This document shows, piece after piece, positions 33,955-44,095 of a stretch of 64,000 nucleotides of DNA; the stretch's first letter is position 1, and each line of letters starts with the position of its first letter. Under the pieces are notes generated by a model. That model searched no databases and was not told the origin of the DNA. It saw only the letters and a list, made by a program, of their open reading frames with translations. The translations under genes were made by a program, and so were the position numbers. This DNA is from Teratosphaeria epicoccoides (Eukaryota; Ascomycota; Dothideomycetes; Mycosphaerellales; Teratosphaeriaceae), in the NCBI GenBank assembly GCA_021401465.1, contig JADDMT010000114.1, positions 1 through 64,000 of the forward strand, in the 5' to 3' direction.

Positions 33955-35588
33955 ATGCCTTCGAAGAAAGACAGACAACAGAGGTCACGTTCCGCGTCAT
34001 CTGGTAGCGGTTCGAATTACGATCCGGCGAATGATTTAGAAGACCTGCCGAGCAACGATGGCGATAGTGTAGATGACAGCAACGAGGAGATAGCTAACTA
34101 GGAACATGAGGATTTTACAGTGCCTAAAGCCTATACAAAGGCGACTAATGTAAGAAGCTACCCGCATATGGCGGCCATGCTAACATGCATATAGACGACG
34201 ACGTACTAGTCACGAAGAGACTAGACGCATAAGCGGTCATCCTTACCGCTAAGGCGGAATCGGCCGAACAAGAGGCTTCGGTTATCGTCTCGCGACGCGC
34301 GACGATATAGTAGCAAACCTAAGAATGACAGGGTAAAGACATAGCAGCCAAGCATCTGTCGAGGCTATTATAATAGCCGACCTACTAATCACGGGAGCGA
34401 CGGCAACAGTCAAAACTACTGTAACAGCGAGTCTCGTAGCCGCTAGGGCGATAGTAGTAGTCAAAGTCAGTCCGGGAGCTAGTCGAGCAGCCGTCGAGGC
34501 CACAACAGCAGCTAGACCACAAACTCCGACCAAGGATACGACTACTCTGGCAGCGAAGATATACGTAGTAGCCCTCCCATGCATAAAGACAAGTTAATCG
34601 AGCCTTTGCTCGTCAAAGTCCGAGAACTCTCGTGGATAGACGCTTCATAAGGGCGGAAGGGCATTTCTGTGCTATACCCTACAGCTCCTACTTACTAGCC
34701 GAGTTATAAGCATATTGCAATTGACTAGTAGCTCGTGGCGCGTGATATGCTAGGGATGAAAGGTCGAGTTAGCTCGAGGCCAGACGACGTAGATTTAGAT
34801 ACTGTAAGTACCTGCGTAGGTCCTATGAGGAGGTGCTAATGTTAGGGGCGTAGATAAGGCAGAGGTTACGTTAGTGTCGTAACAACTGCACAAATAGGGT
34901 CAGAGAAGCTATACTCGCATGGTCCGGCAAGGTAGACGATAAGCAGGGTTTAAAGGACTAGGCCGCGGACATGTTAATAGAAAGCAGATTCGAATGCGAG
35001 AACGAAGAAGAGGTAAGGAGAGAAGGCTTAGATGTCGTCGAAAGCGCTAACATGTCACAGGACCGGAGGTTTCTGAGCCCGCTCGTGATCTTTTGTATGA
35101 AGAAGGCGTTCTTCTAGTTCAATTAGAAACTAGCATAGAATCCTTTAGAGTCACGCGAGGTAAACGCTTTCATGTTAAACAGCGTGTGTGCTACTATTAC
35201 ATACCTACTAGCCTAGATCAGAAATGGCCTTTCTGAGTTCAAGACAAAGGCTAGTAAGACAAGATGGGTTCTAGTTAGCAGTGTCAATATCGATGATATC
35301 TTCGAGGCCAAGAAGAAGTATTAGGAAGAGCTCAATTCCGACAGACAGGAGGTCATCATGGCGACTATCACGGCACGTATATTAGGGGGGGAGGACGAAG
35401 GCAAGACAGCACTACTAGTGTAGGCGGCGCTAGCTATCAAGAAGGATCGCGGCATGATAGGCTTAGAGAGGGAATACGAGGACTTGCGGAGGCGAAAGGC
35501 GCTACGCGAGAATAGTACGGGGGAGACATCGTCGAGAGGGCCTGTGCTAACTTCTACTAGGTCGTACGCAATTCTTAGGTTAGCGTAG
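33955..35588 (+). pseudogene. Spliced gene relic, unknown product
   Basis: ATG at 33955. Exon 1 (33955-34149) is Ser/Asp/Glu-rich (KKDRQQRSRSASSGSGS; NEEIAN). Candidate introns: 34150-34194 (GTAAGA, GCTAAC, ATAG) and 34804-34853 (GTAAGT, TGCTAATG, GTAG); both keep phase. Exon 2 is Ser/Asn/Gly-rich and disordered, ending in DKLIEPLLVKVRELSW. Exon 3 has helical blocks including MLIESRFECENEEEV, DRRFLSPLVIFCMKKAFF, RWVLVSSVNIDDIFEAKKKY and ATITARILGGEDEGKTAL. About 15-20 stops, all TAG/TAA. It may be one of the unknown proteins travelling with Plavaka-type elements, but I do not recognise it. End taken at the TAG at 35586-35588 and is uncertain. Confidence 0.45.
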
Positions 35589-36293
35589 TGTCAGCCTGAC
35601 ACGACGGTTAAGCTAGGCCTTAATGTCATTAATAGTAGGCGTTCGCAAGCATGTAGCGGATGTTCAAGCGGACACTAACAGAGGGAGCGAGGGCTACAAC
35701 CGCAGAAGGGCAAATGTTAGTGACTATAGTAGTAAGGCAAGCGATTGTGACAGTAGCGACTAGCCGATGCAGGGACTAGAGGAGCCATTGTTGCGGGACA
35801 CCCTACATAACAGTGTTGTGACAACAAGGTTAGTTTCTCGTCTAACATCACGGCCATGATTGCTAACATGTACTTGTCTAGTGTAAAAGCTACTATAGTC
35901 GATAAGCCCTAACCTAGACACACGCAAAATGAAAGGTTAGTAGCCTTGGCGCGTCGTAAGGGCCAGCTGTCGCTAACGAGGCGGAAGTAGCGAGAGGCCT
36001 AAGCTACGGAGTAGGCGGTTAATCGTGACTAGTGTAGACAAGCGGTATAGGCGAGAGGACTCATGTATCGACTAAACCGTACTAATAACGGATAAGCGCT
36101 AGCGCGGCTCTAGCGAGAGGCAAAACGCAAAGACTTACTAACACACAGTAAGTGCGATTATTAACTCTACGCATCGGCGTAGTTAATGACAATGGCTATA
36201 GGACACGAAGCTCGACCGTAAAGGACAAAGACTAAGGCGACAGTAGGAGCCAAGCTTTGCTAGAGGTAGAGGCAAAAATTGCCAGGTAAGTGT

Positions 36294-36310
36294 GCTAGTA
36301 GTATACTAGC
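36294..36310 (+). repeat. 17-bp near-palindrome, copy 4
   Basis: GCTAGTAGTATACTAGC; followed within 25 bp by a diverged inverted copy (CATACTACTAGC). Confidence 0.7.
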
Positions 36311-37048
36311 GTTATGCTACTAACATACTACTAGCACTTTAATATTAATAGGAGGTACTAGCGGTAGTTTAGTAACTATGTAGTATACATTAGCTAACGA
36401 TTATGATATAGCATAGCATGCGCTCTGCTCGATTAGTGTGATCTTATAAGCAACTAGTCGAACGTTGTAGAGAAGGTAGAGGATGCGCTCGACGACTCTG
36501 AGTTAAGGGATAGTCAGTTGTAGTAGCACACTACATTCACGGACTCAACCTTGTCAGAGCAGATTAAGGGCTATAGCGACAAGGTCTTTAATGATGCGAC
36601 CTTCAAGAAGCTACAGGAGGGGCGAAATAGTAGCGCTTTAGGAAAGTCGGTAGTAGTGAAGGTAAGCTATTAGAATGGAATAGAGGATAAGGGCGAGTAG
36701 AAGATTCATGTGTGAGGGCCGATACAGGATGTGTGGATAGTATGTAGTAGCTATGCATTTGTTACTAGCTATACCGATTAAGGTCTTCGGGCGTGAGGCG
36801 CAAGTCAGATATAGCAGCTTGCTTGAATTCAAGAGGCGTCATGAGAGCTGCGTTCAAGCTGTGTATGTGTTTAGTGTTAGCAAATCTGCTTAATTCGCGT
36901 TGTATGTCAGGTCTAGTGTAAATAGTAAAAGAGCACAGTGCGACAACAACGAGATGTATAGTATTAACCAAAATTATGACTTCAACATCTATTGCATGCA
37001 AATTGTTTTGATTCGAGTAGCTCGGCTTGCGTGCCCGAGCTACTTGCC

Positions 37049-37065
37049 GCTAGTATACTACTAGC
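37049..37065 (-). repeat. 17-bp near-palindrome, copy 5
   Basis: GCTAGTATACTACTAGC, about 170 bp inside the right inverted end, mirror image of copy 1 at the left end. Confidence 0.7.
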
Positions 37066-37231
37066 AGTGAGTTACTTACTAGTAGCACTCTTGCACTATG
37101 AGCTACTCGCGTCTGCGACACGAGTAGCTCAGGAGGGGCCGAGTTTCTCGGGGGTACATACAAGCAGGCCAAGTCAGACGAGTAGGTAAGTAAGCTAAGT
37201 AACACAAGTTACTCGGTCTACTCAGGGCCTT

Positions 37232-37246
37232 GGTTTTCGAGACGTA
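37232..37246 (-). repeat. Right inverted end of the putative Plavaka element
   Basis: GGTTTTCGAGACGTA, exact reverse complement of 23509-23523. Confidence 0.6.
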
Positions 37247-38389
37247 AGCTATGTCGAACGTAAAGTTAGGAAGGAAACCTGTGAGTATTAGCATAGATAT
37301 TGCAGTACTTAGACGAAGGCTTACAATAGGTGCTAGCAGGATACGTATCTATTAGCATCGCCGAAGCAAGGAAGGATGCTAATACATCGTATAGTAATTT
37401 ATGCTCTAACCTAAGGTCTATGAATGTTTTGACGTAGACTGAAAAACTAGTAGGAGAGTGTCCGTGTATCCGCAAACAGGCAAAGAAATCGAAAGGCTCC
37501 TCAACAGACTAGCAAAAGTGATCTACTACGTGTAGGAACAGCCAGGTAAGGTACTATGCTAAAAACGACATCCGTGACGTTCGCTTCGCCTCTACTATGT
37601 ATAATAGTTCGCAGTAGCACACAAGCCGCTATAAGCTGTAATATCTAGCGGCATAGGACGCAGCATTGTGAACGCGCTTAATTCGCAGGGAGGAAAAGGC
37701 AGAAGTAAAGTCCTTAGTTAAAGCTAGCGCCGCTAAGCTGTCCTCGCCTAGCTATGAAGAGGTAGTGCCTAATTCTAAGGTAACAATAAGTACCTGAGAG
37801 CGAATGCTAGCTGTAGTTAACGCTAATCTATACTGTAGCTATCTGTCGAGAACATCCTAAGCGCTACAAAGACTACCGAGATTATCGGCAAAGAAGTAGA
37901 CTACGTCTGCAAACAGGCAAAGGAGTTAGGCATATAAGAGGTTATAAAGCTAGTACTCTAGAGTGTTTTCCTACTCTAGTTAGTACGTCTTGATCTCATG
38001 ATAGTATGATAGGGTTGCCTGAGCTTAGATATCTACTAATAGATTAATGTTGACAAATAACACTAGATTTTGCTCTGTACTAGACGTAGTGTCTAAATAA
38101 ATGTTAGCGAGGCTTTCAGATTTTCTCTTAGTAGCGTTATTACCTAGAAACAAATGCTAAAGTATAGATCGCTTCTCCTTTAAGCTAATGCATAGCACGA
38201 CGCAGGGTTGTTAAACCTCAGGCCTGTTTAAACAAGTGACTAATAGATGTTTTAACCTTCCTAGATTAACTAAAGAAGATTAAAAGAGTTCTACAATCGC
38301 AGTGTGATTACAGCGTGACATGATTCTTAGGCTACTAGTCTATTACAATCCTAGACGTCTATTCCTTTATAATGAGTAAGGGCGCTTCT
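37247..38389. other. Region upstream of DUF3723 start, not resolved
   Basis: No confident gene. The DUF3723 frame stays readable upstream of 38390 to about 38330, so the true N-terminus and possibly an upstream exon may lie here. Confidence 0.35.
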
Positions 38390-39348
38390 ATGCGCCTGAC
38401 CCCTAGGGGCCTGTAAGCCGAAAATAGCAACAAGGGCGCACTACATCTAGGAGGACGATAGCATCTCCGCGAAGGTACCGCAAATTCCCTAGGGATGGTT
38501 TCTGACGCTATATAGCAAGAGTTAAACTCGCAGATCCTTGGCTGTAGTCGCATATTGCTCTGTAACCTAGAATATGGTTTAGCCCGGGATCAGGATGACT
38601 AAAACGTAGCACGGCTGTTACGTATTTTCGAGAAAGGTTACTACCGCACAGATCTAGAGAACTATGTACCTGTACTTATTAGCCGCGAGCGGCTCTAGTA
38701 GATGTGTGGTTCTGCTAGGCTCGTGTCATTAGATCTTACATACTAGTCTCTGCCTCTATTAACGCCTAGTAACAGGGTAAAGCTAAAATGTCTGCACGGA
38801 TAGCACAGGTTACTCGCAGGCTAGGCACATCTTCGATGTTTGCCTCCTTAAGACTAGTAGTAGGCCGTCAAGTTCTACGACGAGGGTATAGCGCACGACT
38901 TACGTCGCAACGTCGTAATGCTAACCTAACGATAGCTATCTCCGACAAGGCACGAGATAGACTACGACAAAATTGCGACAATGCCCTTAAATACTACGAC
39001 AGCGACATCTTCTGTTACTATCGGAGGTACTTCTAGGAAGATGATAAGGCGTCTATGATATAGTAGCTAGTTTAGCTTTCTCTAACTAAGGAAAGAAATC
39101 TCAAGCAGATTATACGCGCAGAGAGGTTAATTTAGGCGTTAGATTAGCTGCTACCGTTCACAGGCCTGTAGCAGGGACTACAGCTAGGCGCGTTTAACAG
39201 AATCTTGCCTATGCGATGTTTTGAAGTAAGCATGCGGTAGAGTCTTACTACAAAGGTTACTAAATTTCGATAGGAGATATGCGCTTACCTAAGCATAGTC
39301 CGGAACTATTAGGAGCAAATCCTAGGGAGTAAGGTGCATCCCGAGGAG
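38390..39348 (+). pseudogene. DUF3723 protein, 5' part, interrupted by element B
   Basis: Readable from ATG at 38390 (possibly earlier). Recognised by blocks that recur in fungal DUF3723 proteins: LLCNLEYGLARDQDD, LRIFEKGYYRTDLENYVPV, QVTRRLGTSSMFASLR, LRQNCDNALKYYDSDIF and, after a TAG where Trp or Gln is expected, EDDKASMI. Next LTKERNLKQIIRAERLI, then LQLGAFNRIL. A one-base frameshift lies near 38786. Stops are TAG/TAA at Gln/Trp positions. The last codon, GAG at 39346-39348, abuts the LTR of element B, and its frame continues at 46374. DUF3723 function is unknown; genes of this family are typical Starship cargo and are often near FRE and patatin-like genes, as here. Confidence 0.75.
39344..39348. 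repeat. Target-site duplication AGGAG (left), element B
   Basis: AGGAG before the LTR at 39349; repeated at 46369-46373. Confidence 0.92.
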
Positions 39349-39839
39349 TGTTATAAGGGTAGGTGCCGATAGCAGGAAGGTGACTAGGTGTTAGACTCGG
39401 GGAGCTGTGAAGAATATCGACAATAGCAGTTAACCTTGTAACTGACTCTCCTCTAAGCAAGAGAGGATTAAATTAAGATTAAGCACGAAGCTCCTAACTG
39501 CCTGTCCTAAAGCTATCCCTATATACTAGAGAGCGACAGAGCAGCTCTGTTAGATCTGTCGACAGACCCGACAGATCCGTGTCCATAGATCTGTAGACTA
39601 ACCCTACAGATCTAAGGGTCTGTTATCCTGTGACAGATCCCTTCTTCCTTATAAGCCTATGGATTTGTAGACTGACCCTACAGATCCGAGGATCTATCCT
39701 CACGTGACAGATCCTTTCTCCTATAACTATGCCTATAACTTATAGTACTCCTATAACGGTACTATGACTTATAGCACTTAGGACCTACATGATCCTGTAT
39801 CCTATAGTACTCCGGACAGTACTCCTAACACTCATGACA
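39349..39839 (-). repeat. 3' LTR of element B
   Basis: 491 bp, with inverted ends TGTTAT/ATGACA. Contains tandem hairpins built from AGATCTGTAG/CTACAGATCT words (39542-39716). Confidence 0.94.
39587..39613. repeat. Perfect hairpin in family-B LTR
   Basis: AGATCTGTAG, 7-base loop, CTACAGATCT: 10-bp perfect inverted repeat. A diverged second hairpin follows at 39661-39687, and related GACAGATCC words flank both. The same array is in the other LTRs at about 46079-46243 and 59080-59250. Could be a regulatory or transposition signal. Confidence 0.6.
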
Positions 39840-39852
39840 CTATCCCCTTCTT
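39840..39852 (-). other. Polypurine tract, element B
   Basis: AAGAAGGGGATAG on the minus strand, directly before the 3' LTR. Confidence 0.8.
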
Positions 39853-39918
39853 AGCCTAGCTCGTCCCTAAGCTACCTTATTAGTGCGGGGTTTCTCTTGT
39901 TTCTTCTTTCAAGCTGTG

Positions 39919-40656
39919 ATGTCTTCTCTTTCCACATTACTGCCTTGTGTCATTCTAGACACTGACGCCCCTTTAACGCAGAAACGTAAACGCCGCGCAA
40001 ATCGAATCTATCGTCAGGGCCAGGACAACATGAAGTCCTGCACTTAGTGTTAAGAGCTAAAGCTCGTTTGTCAGGTACATATTTCCTCGGGGAAATGTTC
40101 GTAATGTTACTTTAGTAACTGTCGGAGTTGCGACGCGAAGGTGACAGAGGTCGAATAGAAGAAGTTAGGCGATTAGCGGAAAAGACTAATTGCCGATCTC
40201 GATTATGCGAAGGTAGTCCTAGCTAAGGCTTTGCAGAAGATGCTAGAGGCGCATGCGAAGGAGATGCGTCTTCGAAAACAGTTAGACGCAGTCGACTAGG
40301 AGGTCGAAGATGATCGCGCTCTCGAGGAGCGCGAGATCAGGGAGGAGGAGGCCGAGGAACAAGCTCTTGCGCAGGCCGGGTTTCTTCTTGACCTAGATCC
40401 TTCCGCGGGTCTCGCTCTTAGTCCTACGACATGGAGCGCAATGGAGGGTTTCGCTAACTCCTCATATTAGGGTTTCCTGGATAGCGTGATAGCCGAGCTA
40501 GTCGACGGCGTCCCGCAGGAGTCTAGTCGTGGCTTAGGATCTTCTTCCTAGGTTCGTTCCTTTCTCGAAACTTCGTATCTTTTGCTAACAGTTTCGCAGG
40601 TGTTCTAGGGGTTCCTAGGTGTTCTCGGTACTCCTATATCCTTCCCATTTTACTAA
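39919..40656 (+). pseudogene. Antisense ORF of family B, Cys-cluster plus charged helix (B copy)
   Basis: ATG at 39919, TAA at 40654-40656, 245 codons plus stop, opposite to gag-pol and between it and the 3' LTR. The N-terminus is basic (TQKRKRRANRIYR). A Cys cluster follows: C-x2-C-x6-C (second Cys TGT, with a TAG between), then GKC-x2-C and CRSCD. Next is a long charged helix (QKMLEAHAKEMRLRKQL; ALEEREIREEEAEEQAL), then FLLDLDPSAGLALSP and a less clear tail. About ten TAG/TAA stops, all at likely Gln or Trp codons. The last 41 codons overlap the end of pol tail-to-tail (40534-40656). Unknown function; the Cys pattern suggests zinc binding, the helix suggests dimerisation. Same length in element C. 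Confidence 0.75.
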
Positions 40657-43600
40657 GTACTCTCGCTGTCCGTCCCGCTAGCGAGTGTCGATAATCCTTT
40701 CGACAGAGTACTCCGGTTCTTCTACTTTAGGGTCAAGTAGTAAGGGTTCTGATTGCAGTGCGGCGTCCGGCGCTGCTTGTTCTAGCAGAGAGACATAGAA
40801 CACAGGGTGTATTCTCATCTGCTCGGGTAGCTGTAATTCAAAATTAACTGGTCCCGTCTTGGCCTTGATCCTGAATAGTCCTAGTTTTACAGCGTCTAGT
40901 TTTTTACGCGGCTTGTCCGATTTGATGTGACAGCGGAGGAGATACACCTTGTCCCCCTCCTTTAGAATTAGTCCCTTAATTCTCTTACGATTCGGGTACC
41001 GTGCCATGTTCTGCTAATAGAACTGCAGGTCGAGTCGTGCTTCTGTTTGCAGTCGGCGTAGATGTTCTACTCGTCCGAGTGCTGCTAGGTTCGGATCACT
41101 AGCTAAGACATCTAGAATGTCTTCTATAGCTAATCCATACGCCATCTGAAATGGCGAGAGTTCTGTCGACTCTACTAGCGTACTATTATACGCGAGCTAT
41201 GCTATTAGTAACAACTCTACCTAGTTGTTCTAGTCCCTATTAACATAGGATCGAAGGTACTGTTCTAACGTCTGATTTAGGCGTTCTATCTGTCTATCCG
41301 TCTAAGGGTAGAAGGAAGTACTTAATCGATGTTTGACCTGGAATTGTCTCATTAGGGCTCTCTAGAAGTTAGAGGTAAACACGGATCCTCGATCCGTTAC
41401 TAGGTCCTGTGGCATGCCGTGTAATGCTACTACCCATTTGATGAAGACATGCGCGATATCTTTAGTCTTGAAGTCTTCGCGGTAAGGGATAAATTTCCCG
41501 AACTTAGTGAATCGGTCGACTACTACCATGATCCCGTCGAAGAACTCATTAGTCGCGGGTTCTCTCGACTAAGGTAGTTTGACGATAAAATCCATAGCGA
41601 GCGATTCCCATGGCCGTTAAGGTACCTTTAGTGGTCGTAGTAGCCTATACAGTCTGTAACGGTCGTGCTTACTTCGTTAGCAAGTCACACATTGACGGAC
41701 GTAGTCCTCGATTGCCTTGCTCATCCTAGGGAAGTAATATTCTTGTCGGAGAATTTGCTTCATTTTAGACACTCCCGGGTGTCCTGCCTGAGGTACGTTG
41801 TGTTAGAGGCGTAGTAGTTCCGATCGTAAAGACGTTAGCACGTATACTAATCCTTGAAACAGAAGGATTCCGTCTTCGTCTTCCTAATCCTCCTGTCCAT
41901 CAATGTCGTCGCGGACAGCGAGTGCGGTTAGGTCATGGATTAGGGCGTTCTTCAGGTCGTCCTGAAACCTACTAGTCTATGTGACAGTCGTGGCCGCGAG
42001 TCGGTTAACTCCTAGCGTGCCATCGCTATTTTCCTGGAGAACAGCATGTTTCTCCCGCTTCACGCCCTTCATGTAGTCCGTCTGGCGGCTAAGTGCATCG
42101 GCGCGTGCGTTATCGGTCCCCTTGCGATAGACGATCTTGCAGTTAAAACTAGAGAGCTCCTCGCTCTACCGAACCTGTTGTCAGTTTAACTCTTTCGTCG
42201 TTGTGAAGTATCGCAAGTTCTCATGGTCTGTGTAGACCGTGACCTAGTGCTTAGAACCTTCTAAGTAGACCCGCCAGGCCTTGTAGGCGTCTACTATGGC
42301 TAGAAGTTCTTTGTCGTGGACGTCATATCGGAGTTCCGGTCTAGACAATTTCCTCGAGTAGTAGGCGACTAGCTGTAGTCGTCTACTCGGTCCTGGTTGA
42401 CTTAAGCATGCCCTGAGCGCTACGTCAGAGGCATCTGTTTCGACTGTGATAGGCTTATCCGGGTCGAACACAAGTAAGATCGGCTGATCTGTAAATCGTC
42501 GCTTGAGTTCCTCGAAGGCATTCCGTTAGGCGTCGTCCCATACGAATAGTGTATCCTTCGTCGTAAGAGTCGTAAGTAGTGCCGTGATCTTCGAATAGTT
42601 TGCTACAAATCTCCTGTAGAAGTTGGCGAATCCAAGGAAGGACTATACTTCCTTAACATTAGTCGGCGTAGGCTACTCTTTTACGACCTAGACTTTCTTA
42701 GTGTCTATCTTGATTCTATTCCACGCTACTACGTAGCCAAGGAATTATACTTCCTGCTTATGAAACTCGCTCTTCTGCGGCTTGACCTTTAGCCGGTAAT
42801 CCTGGAGTTTCTGAAGTACCTTGCGTACGTAAGTCCTATGCTCTTCGATCGTCCGGGAATAGACGAGGATGTCGTCTAGATATACAACTACAAAGACGTC
42901 GAGGTACTCTTGTAGTACATTGTTAATAAATGCCTGCCATGTAGCTAGGGCGTTTGTCAACCTAAATGGCATGACTATCTACTCGTAGTGTCTAAACCTA
43001 GTTCGGAACGCGGTCTTCTATTCTTCGCCTTCCTTAATTCGAATTCGATTATACGCTCCGGGTATGTCAAACTTCGAGAACCACATTGCTCCTTGTAGGC
43101 GGTCCTGCAATTCCGAGAGCAAAGGAAGCGGATAACTATTCTTTATTGTGATGTCGTTTAATCCACGATAATCTACGTAGAGTCGCTAGTTATCTTCCCC
43201 CTTAGGCACAAACAGGATCGGATATCCGGCCAGGGACTGCGACTCGCGAATGAAGCCTTTCCGGAGGTTGTCTTCTAGGTATTTCCGGAGAATCTCTAGT
43301 TTCGCTACTAACAACAGGCGAACTGATTGCTTTGTCAGTGTCTTGCCAGGGAGTAAGGGTATCCCGTGGTCCTACTCCTAGTGTTCTGGCAGAGCTTCTT
43401 AGTCAGGTTCTTCCTCGAAAAGAGTAGCGAACTCTTTATACTCATCGGGAACTGTAAATTCGACCCTGACTTCCGATTGCGTTGCTTTGACCTATAGGAC
43501 GTGCACTTCCTGTTCTAGATCCTTGATGGCGGCTACTATCTCGCTTAAAGTCATAGCACATATTTCGATCTTGCCTAGTGCGTCGTGCACTACAGGTAGA

Positions 43601-44095
43601 GGTATCGATCTTAAGAGTTCTGGGAACTAGATCCTCTCATTCTTCTAGTCGATATAGGGGTTAGCGTTCCTTAGCTATGGCAACCCTAGTACTACATCCG
43701 AGCCTAGCGACTCCGTGATGTCGAACTAGAGCATCTCTTAGTAGCGTCCTATCCGCAGAGGCATCATCTTAGTCTCCTCGTCAACTACTCCTTAGTTGTA
43801 CGTGACCGGCTTTCCATCGATCGCTTGTAGCGAGAAAGCATTTATTTTCGCCTGTAGCTTTATCCTAGCTGTCCTAGTGAACTTGGGCGTCATGAAGATT
43901 CTAGTACATCCTGAATCTATTAAGGCCCTAGCTAGCGTCTCGTCGATGTGTAACCATACTCTAAGGTTGTTCGCGTATCTGGCGCCGATCGCGGCACATC
44001 GTTGCAGCCCTGTCTGGTCCGTCCGTGGGTCTAATTTCGGCGGACCTCGTCGTTTCCCGAATAACTGTCTTCACGGACTAGTTCAGGGATCGTGC
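40534..44095 (-). pseudogene. Pol of element B: protease, RT, RNase H, integrase, chromodomain
   Basis: Minus strand, one frame from about 44095 to TAA at 40534-40536. Protease IDSGCTRIF (Asp codon at 43915-43917). Reverse transcriptase with VVVYLDDILVYS (YLDD at 42871-42882) and MPFRLTNALATWQAF. RNase H VETDASDVALRACLSQ. Integrase with RLHNVPQAGHPG, QCVTC, MDFIVKLP, TDRGSVFTS, QTDRQIERLNQTLEQYL. C-terminal MARYPNRKRIKG...MRIHPVFYVSLLE, then a chromodomain YSVERIIDTR / REYLVKWEGYRSTENT. The main catalytic residues are intact, but stops such as TAG in DE-stop-KT-like sites block translation. Frame differs from gag by one step, so a frameshift (programmed or mutational) lies near 44055. Confidence 0.88.

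Larger units (their letters stand above)
35589..37231. other. Right part of the putative transposon, mostly unassigned
   Basis: Holds near-palindromes at 36294-36310 and 37049-37065, and a short plus-strand exon-like stretch around 36450-36660 ending AAG before GTAAGC (SEQIKGYSDKVFNDATFKK). GAGTAGCTCG words repeat near the right end. Confidence 0.4.
23509..37246. mobile_element. Putative composite Plavaka/CACTA-like DNA transposon
   Basis: TACGTCTCGAAAACC at 23509-23523 is repeated in exact reverse complement at 37232-37246, with weaker similarity further inward (GAGTAGACCGAGTA on both sides). Between them lie a Plavaka-type transposase, MYND-finger gene, methyltransferase-like gene, two unknown genes, and a 17-bp near-palindrome found only inside these limits. 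The segment sits between the patatin-like gene and the DUF3723 gene. TA flanks both ends, so the border could be TACG...CGTA or a TA duplication around CGTC...GACG. Alternatively there may be two elements of one family in opposite orientation. 13.7 kb is long but not unheard of for CACTA-type elements with captured genes. Confidence 0.5.
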
